From: Usnea hakonensis
Lineage: Eukaryota; Ascomycota; Lecanoromycetes; Lecanorales; Parmeliaceae
Assembly (NCBI GenBank): GCA_013423325.1
Contig: BLJB01000155.1
Coordinates: forward strand, 124,001 to 188,000
Direction: 5' to 3'
Length of the DNA stretch: 64,000 nt
How positions within the stretch are numbered: the first letter of the stretch is position 1; each line of letters starts with the position of its first letter. The position numbers and the translations under genes are program-made. This document shows positions 9,998 to 22,629 of this stretch, one piece after another. Below the pieces are notes generated by a model, which worked only from the letters and a program-made list of their open reading frames with translations, ran no database searches and was not told the origin of the DNA.

Positions 9998-12900
9998 CCC
10001 CAATCGACGAGACCGCGGTTGACGTTATACGTCTTATTTAGGAAGCCAAGGCGCCATTGGCGTGGTTCTTTGGGACACAAACTCCCAAACAAACCAAAGG
10101 ATCAAAACTGTCCACTCCCCTGTGCACAGCGTTCCAGTGAGCTACGGGCCACTGCAGTTGGTGAACTTGACAGAATCAGAGTCCACCAGTCCGCAGTGAT
10201 ATGTGCTGCCAAAATAGAGCAGATTGATGTACATACGCTAGAACAAATTGACCGAAGTGTTTCAGTCATAAAGAGCCATTTTATTTCGTGATCTCGGGTT
10301 GCGCTCCAATACTCTAGAACACAGGGTCTTCTTCTTTCGGCGCTGTGCATATGTGGAGTCCTGTACAGCCAACCACTAAGAAGGCATTATCGTAGCGGCT
10401 CGAGGCTACGGGTAGATGAGGCGGCTCGGCTGTGTCCCAGTGCGCGATTACTTTTCCTACCCCGCTGCTTACCATCGTGCCACTTCTCTATTGATCCACG
10501 TATAGCTTATCTTCTATGGTGAATTTTAGGTCGTGATTGCTGGAAATATGCTATCAAATATAGGTATGCTGCTTGGTATGAGGTTGGTGAGATGAAGACA
10601 TTCTAGCTGGGAAGATTGCTAGAGGTGGTGGACGTGTTGCTGCTAGTGTGGGGATTTGGCGCTGCGAAGAGGAGGAATGGGCGTAGTGGCGTGGGGGCTT
10701 TGGTCGGTGAAAGGGGGGGTTTCCTAGGCTGATGAAGGCCAGGTGTAATATATCTGAGAGAGACCTGACAAATCTCTAATCTACTACATGGAGCTTCTCC
10801 TCAATCCATCCACTGCCGTCCCCTTACAACCCTCAACATCCAGCCCCCAACCTCACCCCATTACGTCCCCTCCCCCCTTCTCCATCATGCTCGGCGGCCA
10901 AGATCGCGCCTCTCTCCCCTAGACATTACCGTCCGCTTTACTACTCCACGTCGCATACACGGCGCCCGTATCCTCTGCACTTCTGTTCAGCTCTCCTCTA
11001 CTCTTCTGAGCAGCATCATGGCCAAAGATGAGAAGCTGGTGCGCTTGCGGCTTGTGTGGTGGCTGGGTCAGAAACGCGCTCGCTCGATGCAGTATTTCTT
11101 TTCTGTTGTTTGATTGAGGCATGCGTTGTGGGGCTGCGGCTGATGATTATGTAGTGTGTCTTCTCATGGAGTGGGATTAAGATGACTACATCAGTGACGA
11201 CGTCAGCCATCTAGAGCCTTCAGACCGCGCACCAAGCCAAACGAGCCAGCAGCCAGGATGATGTAAGGCTTCCACCCGGACCACTTTTTCCAAAAACAAA
11301 CCCTTCCCTGACTATTTCTATTTTCTCAGAGCATCTTCTGTCGCTTATTTCGCGTGCTGATCCTCAGGCATGTTACCATCGCCGCCCTGTGTCACGACAT
11401 AAGACAATTTCTTCCAGCGCACATATTCTCCCAGATCGAAGAGCTGAAATCCCAAAATGATTCTGTCTCTGGGGGCCATATGGAGCAAGAACTCATTGTA
11501 GAGTAATGTCTGCGCTCAATAGGATTGGGAAAACAGGCTGTCGTTCTATAAGGTCTCGTGTCGCCACCAAGCGCTACCTGAATACTATTGCCCTGGCCTA
11601 TTATGTTGTAGTGTAGTGGTCTGCCGCGTCCAAGAAGAAATTTGGATTTCAAGGAGGCCCGTTCGTAGGGAAGAAGGAGGAGGCGGAGACCTTGGGGAAT
11701 GATGTGTCGAGCGAGTACATGGTAGGGTTGAGGACGTAGGACGATGTGGCGAAGGGATAGCGGGTCATAGCGGATGAGACACGAGGGTTCACCTGAGAGG
11801 CGCAAAAGGTGTTGCCTTGAGTGTTGATTTGCTTCGTAGAATTCCCCACTTGACAATTAGTCAGCAAGATATGGATCGGCAGAGCGCAACTCGCCAAGCG
11901 AGGAGAGAGGAGGAGAAATAGGGGGAAAGCACTTAAGAATCTACGACTTTACTCATATGTAGCTTCCCTGAATCTATCCCTTACAAATGCTACTTTGTTT
12001 GGTGCAATTTGAAACCGTCCGTCCCACTATTGTACAAGGACACAAAATCTATCTGGACCTGACAGCGTCTCAATTGAGTCTCTTCTATTGCAGTGGTCGC
12101 GAATTCGACTGCTATTTCATCTACATATCTCATTTCAACGCTACCAAATATTCGCCCGCAAAGTATTCCCCGATGATAGCCCCAGCGACCTTTTTAATGC
12201 AATGGAAGGGTACTCGAAAGCCGGCGAGGGCAAGAGACTTCGTCACCCGCCTCTCCTATGTGTGTTGGTATCCTGGCGTCGCGCTGTTTAGGTAATAGCC
12301 ATAATGTTCGGATCAGCAAGTCTTCGGACAAGACGAGGATTTCAATTGTTGACTGACGCTGACACTGGAATGCATCTTCGGATCCATCGAGCCTCTGTTT
12401 CGGGATCTGTGTGTGGTGTGGTCGCCTGCATCGTTGTGATCTCAAAGCGGCCAAATAATGGTCGTGGCGTCAGCTATCTACGTATGTGGTATCTCTTCGA
12501 CCATGAAAATTTGCTTGCCTAATTCGTAGCTCGTCGGAAAATCGGTGCCTGCTCAAATGTAAAGTCCTCAGTGATCAGCTGGGACGTCCGATCGGCATCG
12601 GCTTGACCATTTGCTTTCTCATTTCGGCATCTGGCAAATGCTGCTCACGGCCGGTCTTGACCAGGTCTGTGTATTCACATAGTGCCTCAAGATGCAGACC
12701 TGTTCCACGTATGCACTCAAATCATCGCCTCATGACAAATGCTGGCCTCCGTTTTCCCAGACCGTGTTGAGGTAAAACTTCCTCTCCGGCTGCAGAATCG
12801 GCAACCTTCCGGTGAGCCGCAGAGGTCACAAACAAATAACGACTCTCAGCTTCTCCAGCTTGGGTATCGTCAACAGATCATCCACGGCACCCTCTCGAGC

Positions 12901-13973
12901 GCATCTAAGGTATCTTCCCCCTCTTCGTCGTCGTCCTCTATGGCATCCATGACGCCTTCGGGAGGAATAGGCCCCGACATAGCCACTTTCCTCACAGCCT
13001 CGGAAATCTCCCCAATACCTTTGCGCGGCCGTCCTATGGGCGTTGCTGTCGTAGGAGAAAAGCAGAGGCGGCCGTTTCAACTCAGGCATGCGCCGGTTGG
13101 AGAGAGGTTGGGCGATTGAAAAAGGTGGTAGTAGGATGTTCGGAAGAGAGTTTGCCATTTTCGCTAGTTAACATTGCGTGGGTCTTCATCCCCAATATAA
13201 AAAAGGATTTGGAGGGAAAGCAAGTAGGGCTCAGGCGTTTTTGGAAGGGAAGCTCTTGGTACGAGCGGAATGGGTGGGGGTCTTTGGCTAAGCAGATTGA
13301 GGGTACGGCGCTCGAGCTGGATAATCAAGTGAGTCGGCAATCGAGAAATGGGGAGGAGGAAGAACCATTCCATGACTCCAGAAGCCGCATCATCAAAATA
13401 AGCCACCGTAAATCTGGTCGCTTTAGATGTTAAATCAAGTTCCCAAAAAGCTGCTAAGTTGCTTCATTGGTTTCTCTTGGCGTGGTCTGGGGTGGTCGCA
13501 TGAAGATACTGCAGCTTGCCGGCAACGCGCGTTCGCGTTGACCGACTTCAGATTTGTTGTGAGGTGAAATTCTTCAGTTGAGTTCCAGCACAACAACCCA
13601 ACACCACCACCTTGTCCTCGAAAGCCAAAACAAAACGTCAATTGCGAGCAACACCAAAGAAGAAGATAGTCATATTATCTACAAGAACAGTAAGTAAGAT
13701 TCTGTCTCTGTGCTTTGTGGTTGTGGTGGCTTTGTTGGGAGGTGAGGCATGAAATGAAGTCTCACTCTTTTTTCTCGTCGGTTTGTGGGCAAGGATTTGA
13801 GGGCTTACTGAGTCTGCTAGGAAGTGTCTCATTGTGAGACCTGACAGCTTCAAGGTCCAATTACCATTCTCCTTTCGAAGTCTTAAGACATACTATGGAA
13901 AGCATAGCTGGACCTACACCCTCCTCTTGAACCCTACCCACACACTTAACGAAGACCTTCACCCTCAGAAGAA
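9998..13973. other. Long gene-poor stretch; one possible gene ruin near 12.85-13.16 kb
   Basis: Nearly 4 kb without a convincing gene. Many short frames occur but none has a motif. On the minus strand around 12880-13120 a segment reads ATPIGRPRKGIGEISEAVRK followed by an acidic run (DAIEDDDEEGEDTLDAL). It resembles real coding sequence with a GRPRK AT-hook-like core. It is bounded by a stop upstream, and a frame change at about 13055 would be needed to reach ATG 13158. I treat it as a possible relic only. Confidence 0.4.
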
Positions 13974-16900
13974 ATGGAGAAAGGCCCAACTTTGCCCGCT
14001 CTCCTCGAAGCGAAGAATGAGCCGTCGATCAAGTCTTACAACGAGACGGTCGAAGACATCATCAAGGATCCGCAACAAATACGCAGCTTGACAGATGATA
14101 GCATCCGAGATGACATCTTGATAGTCCTCACGACCCACAGCCATCGTCTAGCCCAATTCTTCCGTCTCCTACGCTCCACCATTAGAGTGAAACCAAATTC
14201 TCCTGCCTCTAGCACCATTGCCATCGAGACGGTAAAACTCTTGGTCGATTTACTCCCTCATCTTCATCAGCTCCTTGGGCCCACCAAAACGCTGGAATAC
14301 CTGATACCAGCGCTTGACATCTGCTTGGCCTCTTCCAAATGTCCAACGCTGGTGGAGCTGGCTTCAGTGCTTGCGAGCTCTGACACCTTGTTGGAGCACC
14401 TTGTCTCGAGTCATCCAGGTATCCAAGTCGTTCGACAATGGGCTTCGATGCAGAATATGATCGCTCTGGATGCGAGAACTTTGGAGTTGTGGACTGACAA
14501 ATTAATGAGCATGGTGCACGACTGCGCCATGTATCATGATATTACGCATGAGATGCAGCAATGGCATACGCTGAAGGCCCTCAAGAAGTCTCTTCAAAGA
14601 ATCGAGGAAAATGCGTTATCAGGAGTCAATAGACCTACGCCGGCCAGTCGCCATGAGCTTCCCGCATTGGCCAGTATGACGCAGCTCAACAGCGAAGACA
14701 AGAAAGCTCGTCTTACAAGGCGTAAAGACTCGTCCAGCGATGTCATCTCTTTAGAAGACGACGACAAACGCTCCTTGAAAGTCTTTGGTATTCCTGTACC
14801 AGGATCGAAGAGCTCGCTCCTTGAAGCTATCAAGCGCCTGGAAGGCGAAAAGACAACTGCTATCCTGCTTTCCATTTCTTTTAAACTTCCATGCTACACC
14901 TGTGTTTCGGGGCTGGAATTCCCATCTCGGAATTCAAGACGTCGGAAACGTGATGAGTATATAGAAGCCGTACCAATGCCGCAAATGGAGATCTTGGAAA
15001 AGAGACTTGGTTTATGGAAGGTTCTACTGACAGATCAAGCTCTCACAAGCCTCCTACATATGGGTAGCCACGGTTAGCTTCGCTCGTTGTTGCATCTGCG
15101 CCACGCCAGCTAATCGATGTCAAAGGACTTGACGGTTCAGTAACCGACAAACTCAAAGATATTGCATCTGGGCACTGGAATCCAGAATCGCAACCCTATG
15201 CGGCAAACAAATCTCAGAAAAAGCGTCTTCGAGTGCCTATTGCGAAGACCTACTGCGGTCAAAATCAGTTCATACTGTGGCAAATTTCTGTCGGAATAGA
15301 TGAGGAAACAGAGCTGCCGCAGCAGGACATCACAGGTATGTTGCCGATGATAGAGAAAACATACCACTAAGCTGTTACAGTGTGGGAAGTGGTCCATTAT
15401 ACTGAGGTATGTTGGTCCTGTGCCGGAGTAGATAATTAGCGCTCGTGCCGTGGCCATGCTGACAGTTCTCAGATTTCAAAAATTCTTGAACGAGTAATGT
15501 TCCTGCAGCAGAATTACTCGGATGATACTGTTCGTCGCTGCTGCCAACATTCTCCCACTGCTGATGGAATACAAATCCCTGTACGTTTCGAGGATTCGGT
15601 TTCGCATATAGCCACATCAGCCAAACGATCGGCGGACCTTGATATCAGAATTGTTGATCAGAAAGTAATCGAGATGACCAGTAGGCCTAATTCTACGTCT
15701 GTCAGCGATCTTCGAAGCTGATGGGCCCTTAGATAAATTCTATGCACTTACCGAGCCGATGATCCAGTCGATTATCTCGAAGGACCTTTTTGCAGAATTT
15801 CCCTTTGACTTATCCAAAGACGAAGCCCGTGTCATTCGTCATTTCAAAACAGCAAGTATAATTCTAGGTCGCAGCGGCACAGGAAAGACTATCTGTCTTA
15901 TATTTAAACTAGTTGGGAAATACCTCGCTAGCAGGGCAGTGGCGGATCAAAGACCTGTTCGTCAGGTATATTTGCCCCAGTTTTCGAGAAGAATTATCCA
16001 TTGAACTAGCTTTAGGTTCTTCTTACGCGATCCCCTATCCTAGCGAAAATGCTGAACTCTCGTACACGTCGTTTGATCGAGACGCTGTTGCCCAAGTCAG
16101 CCGAGCGAGAGTCATCAAAGCAAAGCGACTACTTATTACTCGAGACCGCAAAAGGTCAATCTGAAAAGAACACGGTTTTCTCATTGAGAGACCAGTCATT
16201 CCCTTTGGTGGGTACATGGGACAGCTTCTTGGAAATGCTCGAAAATACGGTCACGAACTTGCACCGTCAGGGTTTTGGCGATGTAAGGGAGTCTTTGGAA
16301 GACAACCTGATCGACTACACGAACACAAGACGCTTGATCCGTGTCGAATTCGTTGACTTTGATGTCTTCAGGAGAGATTACTGGCCGCATTTCTCACGTC
16401 TGCTCACGAAAGGGCTACCCATAAATCTTGTCTTTGCTGAGATTATGGGTGTGATAAAGGGGTCTGCCTCGTCACGGGATTCTCTTGAACCTCTTCAACG
16501 GGAAGAATATTTAACACGAAGCTGCCGTTTGGCTCCAGCATTTGTGTTGGAAGCTGAGCGATCGCGTGTTTACGAAATCTTTAAAGCGTATGAAAGGTTG
16601 AAGCTTGATATGGGTGGTATGGATCATGTCGATCGTGTCGTGAAGTTATTAAGGACAGTACGTGGAGATGCGTCATTGAAACAGCTTCTACAATCCACTT
16701 TCGACGAGGTATACATTGATGAAGTCCAGGACCAGCGGTGTTTGGACGTCGAGCTCTTACTAAGTTTCATCCGGGATGCTCGTGGTTTTAATTTCGCAGG
16801 GGATACTGCGCAAGCGATATCACAGGACTCAACCTTTCGGTTTTCCGACATCAAGGCTCTCTTTTATGAGCACTTCGCCGTAGCTAGCACTGCTACTCAT

Positions 16901-19900
16901 CAGAAGGAAATCGCTCGGCCAGAGATGTTTACTTTGGCTCAAAATTATCGGTCCCATGAAGGCATATTGGCTGTCGCATCCCTCGTCATGCAGATGATCT
17001 GGAAGGGGTTTCCAGAGACAGTGGATAAGCTGGAACCGGAGATTGGTCATCTCAACGGACCCAAACCTGTGCTGTTCCGTGGTATTGATGTCAGTATTCT
17101 CAATTCAAGAAACATCAGTGACGCTACGCTTGCTGCGGGGGCTCGCGAATTTGGCGCGGAACAAGTCATCCTTGTGCGCGACGCGGAAATGAAGAAAAGC
17201 TTACAGGGTCAGATCGACGACGTCGGTCTGATTCTCACGATTCTCGAAAGCAAAGGAATGGAGTTCGATGACGTGATACTCTGGAACTTTTTCACTGAGT
17301 GTCCTGACGAGGCCGGTATCAGGAGCCTGGAAACATTGAACAATGAGCCAGAAAGATTTGACTCCAAAAGACATGGCGGTATGTGTTCAGAGCTTAAGCA
17401 TTTGTACGTTGCCATCACAAGAGCGCGTGTTCAGCTTTTTATCATGGAGAGTTCCGAAGCCACAGCGACCATGGTCTTGAAATTTCTTGCTACAAGTTCT
17501 TCGAATTCACTTGTTCAAGTGACCTCACCTAGTCATGATGATTTTGGGACGAGGCTTGAGGTTCTGCGACCAGGTACATCTTTGTCGCCTCAGGACTGGT
17601 CTCGAAGAGGCGCCGAACTCCTGGATTCACGCTTGTTCAAAGAAGCATTTGGGTGTTATCAGAAAGGTCAAGATCAGCGCGGGCAGACGGTCGCAGAAGG
17701 CCATGTGAGAGAGGAGGAAGGGAGAGATTGCAAGGCCCTTGGGAATATCGAAGGATTCAATCAGAAGTTGGGATTCGCAAAGGATTGCTTCCTGCAAGTT
17801 GATCTCATGGACGATGCCGTCAGGGTTCTAGAAGATCTGGGCAAAACCGGAGAGGCGGCTGAGATACTGTTCGAAGACAAGCAGTATTCTAGGGCCGCTC
17901 GGCTTTTCACTAGCACGGGTTCGAGTACGAAGGCAATTGAATGCCATCGCCTTGCTGGGGAGCACAGTGAAGTCGCAGCGATTCTGAACAAAGAGAGGAA
18001 TTATGATCGCCTAGTCTCTTATCTCGACGAAAACCGCGGGAGTATTCCCAGTAATACTCTTCAGACATATAGTCTCCTGTGCAAACTATTGCTCAAGCAA
18101 GACAAGATATCGCACGATTACCGCCGATGTGCCATCAGACTGCTTGGAACCCCGGCTGAACAAGAAAGATACTTCCTTGAGTACGGAATGGACGAGGATT
18201 TGGCACGACTGTACACAGATCAATCGAAGTACAAGGACCTATTCCATTTACACACGAAGAATGGCCACCTAGACCAAGCGCTGAATCTTGCAATTACCAA
18301 AAACCTGCTGCAGCAGACCGCCGATAGTTTAGAGTCCGAGGCGCTGACTTTGTTGGACTACGTTTGGGTTGGCTACGTAGAGAAAAATCGTCAACGTCAT
18401 TCCGTTGAGCCTTTGAAGTTGCCAAAAGGACACCTCACGCACAATTTGAGAGTCAGATTTGAGGACTGGTCCGCCTGTAATCATGTCTACGACCTAGAAG
18501 CTTGCACTGTTCGTCAGCAAGTTGCCGTCATGAAGAGTACGATGCCGAAAACACTTCTCTGCCTTCGTAATATCGTGGAGACTACCTCAATAACTCGAGT
18601 CACCAACTTCGATGATCTCCCTTTCGAAATGATGCATGAGACAGTCAAATTCGCCAAGCAACTTACTGTGAACAAAGATAGCAACGCCCTGAAGACACTA
18701 CTGGTTCTGACGGGCCTCTGGAAGCCGAAATTTGGCCAGGACGCTTCTATGATCTTGCCATGGTCTCCCATTCGAGAAGCATTGACCAAGGTCACCAATG
18801 TTGAATATGAGAAAGTCGCAATGCAACTGTTTCTCCGCCGACTGGTGTCGGCAATACTGGAGTTCGACGTAAAGGCGAGAGATTTGTGCAAGAAGAAATG
18901 GCCACGACGCTGCGTCCCATACATGGCTTTAGGATTCTGCTCGAGGAGTCGAAGCAGAGAAGAGTGCAAGAATTCACATCAACTGGTTTCCACAGACGAT
19001 TGTTCAAGATTGCTTGATGATCTGCTACAGATAAACGATCTCTTCTGCAACTTGGCACTGCTTTACCATCGTCGTTCTTTGGGTGAAATATTCTCAGAAA
19101 GCTACTTGAAGACCAAAGGCTACTGGTTGGAGCGACTCCTCCGAGAACTCACTTATCTATCTGCTATAGAGCAACATTCTTCAGCAATCGCGAAAGCGCA
19201 GACCGAGATCCGTTGCAACAGTAAATTCATTGCTGTCTCTTCATCTCTCGAAGGCCTGCTCTATTATCGGCTCGGAAACGAGTGGGTACGGAGAGGTGAT
19301 TTCACATCACTTCTGGAACAGACGCAGCTTGCCAAAGTTTTGGGCACAAATGTGCACACTCGTCTCTTGCGAGCTTTATCCTACAAACTATACGTTCGCC
19401 AGAGACATCTCATGATCCGTCACTTGCGTCTTCTAGACTCGATTAAGGGGAACCTCGCCTGGTGGAACGCCTCAATCTTTCAGGACAGACTGCTGACGTT
19501 TCTTGGAAATCTGGAAAACATCGAGATTGCTGCTCTATCAACTCTTCATGCTTTGACTGCCGAGTTTGAATTGTTGGCAGCTTTTCTAATATTGAAGCTG
19601 TGCAGTGCAGCATGTGTCATACCCAACGCGTGGGTTGACCTGCACATTGAAGCGATCAGCAAGGCCACCCATTCGACCGAACCCCTGCAACCGGATGACA
19701 GGCATAGATACCAGCAATGTCTGGTCCATCTGGGCAAGGGCTTTTGCCAGATACTCAGTCGATTAAACAAATTCGCCCCTCCGCCGCCAACAGATTTCCT
19801 CTTATGCAATGGCGATACGCATCTATCATTGCTACTGCGCCAACGCAATGCGGAATTGGTCGCGTTTGTAGTAGTCAACTTGGTAGCAACGCTCCCCGAG

Positions 19901-20815
19901 CCGCCCTTTGGTTCTAATGAGGTTTGGGCCAAAGCAAACGAGGTTCGTTACTCACAGACTGATATGCGATGTGATCAATCACTGATACTTGTAGGGCAGG
20001 TCTTCGAATATGACTTTGTCAAAGCCTTTCAACTTAAGAGCCGTACCCCTGGTGCCCTGATCCACAATCTTGCGCCTTCCCTCACAAAGTATAACGGGAA
20101 AGACGCTCTCTTGGTGGTCATCAAAGACCGAAAGAATAGCCACGCCTTCTCTAATCTGGAGCACCAGTACGGCGTGGAAACTATTCCATTCAAGCAGCTA
20201 TGTCCGCAAGCGCCTGCGGCTATCGAGACCTCCAACCATCAGTGCGCCCTTCCGGACGCTACAGATGGCGCGCAGGAGCAATATAGCGCAGCAGAGACCG
20301 ATGCTATCACTAGGATCCAGCGCTTGTGGAGATCTTGCTCTTCCAAGATCGAAAGTCGCCGCTCTTATGTTTCAACTCCCGAGCATCGTGCTATCGCGCG
20401 TCTATTTAATTCGAGCATTCATTGCCCAGCCACGACGACCCTTGGAGATCGGAAAGCTATCTGTAAATTACTCGTCTTGCAGGGTGTGTCCTTGTCTTTG
20501 AGGCTGCTTGCCTCCCAAGAACTCCTGTCCCGCCTGCAAACCGATTCTATGACATTAATCGAGAACGTCGAAGTAAGCGTAGGGGTATTTGAGTCCATCG
20601 ATAGTGCTTTGGGCAGAAATAGGGAGGCTGAAGCTTTGTTGAATGAAGCCGAAGGATTTATATCTGACGAGCACCTGAATGAGTTGGTGAGGTGCGGTCT
20701 ACTGCACAATTTGGAAGATTGTATGGAGAAAACAGAAGCTGTTCTCGTGAAGGCCGAGACTTACTTGAAGGAGTCACGGGAGATTGTTAATGGAATGGCT
20801 AACAATTACGCTTAG
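13974..20815 (+). CDS. TRANK1-like superfamily 1 helicase with TPR-like repeats, CCCH-like finger and IQ-like motif
   Basis: Exons 13974..15009 (or to about 15073), 15078..15335, 15381..15406, 15473..15680, 15733..15965 and 16016..20815 give about 2190 aa. The N-terminal ~450 residues are helical. The helicase core follows: Walker A GRSGTGKT (15867-15890, residue about 570); motif II YIDEVQD and motif III FNFAGDTAQAISQ (16710-16825); LAQNYRSHEGI (about 16936); motif V-like ILESKGMEFDDVILW (17240-17285); motif VI HLYVAITRARVQLFI (17400-17445). These are UvrD/Rep SF1A signatures. Repeats of TPR type follow (17590-18300), then C-x8-C-x8-C-x3-H at 18907-18980 and AITRIQRLWRSC at 20305-20340. Such fungal genes are usually called TRANK1-like and their role is unknown. 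The first junction is unsettled: either a 68 nt intron with a weak GTTTAT donor (15010-15077) or a one-base lesion near 15074. Confidence 0.85.
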
Positions 20816-22629
20816 GAAACTGGTGGACTTTAGAGGATCCTACGACTGTGATTCGACACGAGCCATGTCTGATAGCTTATCGAGAGGATATGAAGCTGTA
20901 TGATAAATTGCACAATGACTCGAGAGTACGCTCGTTGCATGGTGCAGACTATGTTCAAGGGATTCTTTAAAGTGCTGTGAGACATTAGGGGTACCATATC
21001 AGGAACCAAATGTGTAGTGTGCCACCCACTTGCCTAATTTCATATCAAAACATCTCTTTATTTTATCAAACCTTGCTCATCCACAGAAGACTCTACCTAT
21101 ACTCCTCTAGAATCTACCTCATCTCACCCATCCCCCATATTCCCACTTCCTTCCACCCTGTCCCCAACCATCCCATCTGCAAGTCCTCACAAATCCCAAA
21201 ACCCCACCTCTCCAACCCCAATCCCCCCGCTCCTTCCTCTCCCCTATCCCCCTCTAACCCACCACATCCATCACCCTCCCCACTCCCCTCCCCCAAAAAA
21301 CCCCGCTCCCCACCCAACCTCACCCCACCCCACCCCATCTACCACTTTCCCCCCCCCCCCCCAAAAAANNCCCCCCCCCCCCTCCCCCCTTCCCCCCCCC
21401 CCCCCAAAAAAGCGTTCTACACCATTCACCCTCCTCTCTCCCTCTCTACCACATCATCATACACACTCCTGCTCCTGCGCTGCATAGCACCGAGCTTGTA
21501 AACGGACTTTAGTTGTACGAAAGTGTCGTTGTGAGGCTGGGTTTTGCTAGCGCTGCTGGGTAGGTTTTTTAGGGCGAATTGGGTTTTGGGGTGGGGGATG
21601 AAGGGGGGGGTTGTAGGGATAGGGAGAGGAGGGGGGGTGGGGGGGGGGATGGTGTGGTATTTTGGGGAGTTGGGGGGTTGGGGGGGTGATGGGGGGAGGG
21701 GGGTGTGATGTGTTTTGCTTTGATTTGATTTGGGTGGGGGGGTTGTGGGTGTGTGGAGGGAAGTGCTGGAGGTGAGTTGGCTTGCGCTTCTATAACCTTT
21801 ATTGGACCTAGCTTAGTTTCTCTGTTTTATCGTGACTGGTGCCCGCATCGAGGGGTCTGCGTATTCGCCTTTGAGGTTTGTGGTTGTGCTTTAAGGGTTA
21901 CTGTTTGAGTCTGTTTAGTGATGATGGAGATGAGAGGGCTGATACTCTTGCAAACATATATATTTCGGAGGCTGAGGTAGTTGTGAGCTATGCAGGATAC
22001 CGCGTAATGCTCCTAGGGCGAGGATAATAGTAGTAGAAAGCTTGTAGAATGAGTCTGTAGCGTATGAAGTGATGTTGAAGGTCCGGTTTGTTGTAGATCG
22101 GAAACCCAGATGGGGCAGTTGCGGTGTTGGAATGGTCTGGATTTGTATTTGAGGAGACGTTGGTGATGAAGAGTTTTTGGGAGGGAGATGTTTGGTAAGG
22201 TTTGATTTGCGCATTTCATGAGGTTCCCAGAGCGAGTTTAATGAAGAGTGTCTTTAGCTGTCGATGTCACTGTTGGGGAGGTCTTTGAGGTGAGGCTTAG
22301 ATTGCGCTATCTGAGAGGAAGTGGAGAAGAGATTGTATATTGCTGAATCAGTGAAAGAATGGTGTCGTGTGGGAGGTACAACTTGAGCCCATAAGTAAGC
22401 CGTAAGCGATTCGCTGTCGTGAAAAAGAAAGGTACGTGGAATGCTGTAATGACAGTCTCACCCTCGACATTCATTGATTGCAAAAAGAACGTTACAATTC
22501 AAAGGCAAAAAGTAGGAGACTCGACCATGTGTTGATCATCATCTCGTACCCATCTTCTCTCCGCACTCCACCCACATACCCTCTTTCCTCGTCACACGTC
22601 TCATTCTTGGGGCCTACTCACGCACTCAC
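20816..22629. repeat. Low-complexity intergenic DNA: C-rich block, 2-N gap, then G-rich block
   Basis: From about 21120 to 21420 the plus strand is almost G-free and C-rich, with runs of 10 or more C around an NN gap at 21369-21370. From about 21580 to 21760 it is G-rich with many GGGG runs. The open frame through the C-rich part (21010-21501) is only proline/serine low complexity and is not a gene. The rest (21780-22480) has no recognisable content. The N pair and ragged C/A runs suggest poor sequencing here. Confidence 0.6.

Noticed and set aside
11392..11856. 154 aa minus-strand open frame
   Set aside because: No motif; composition like random translation. An overlapping frame at 11649-11897 is equally open.
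21010..21501. 163 aa proline/serine-rich open frame
   Set aside because: It is only the translation of a C-rich low-complexity block that includes an NN gap.
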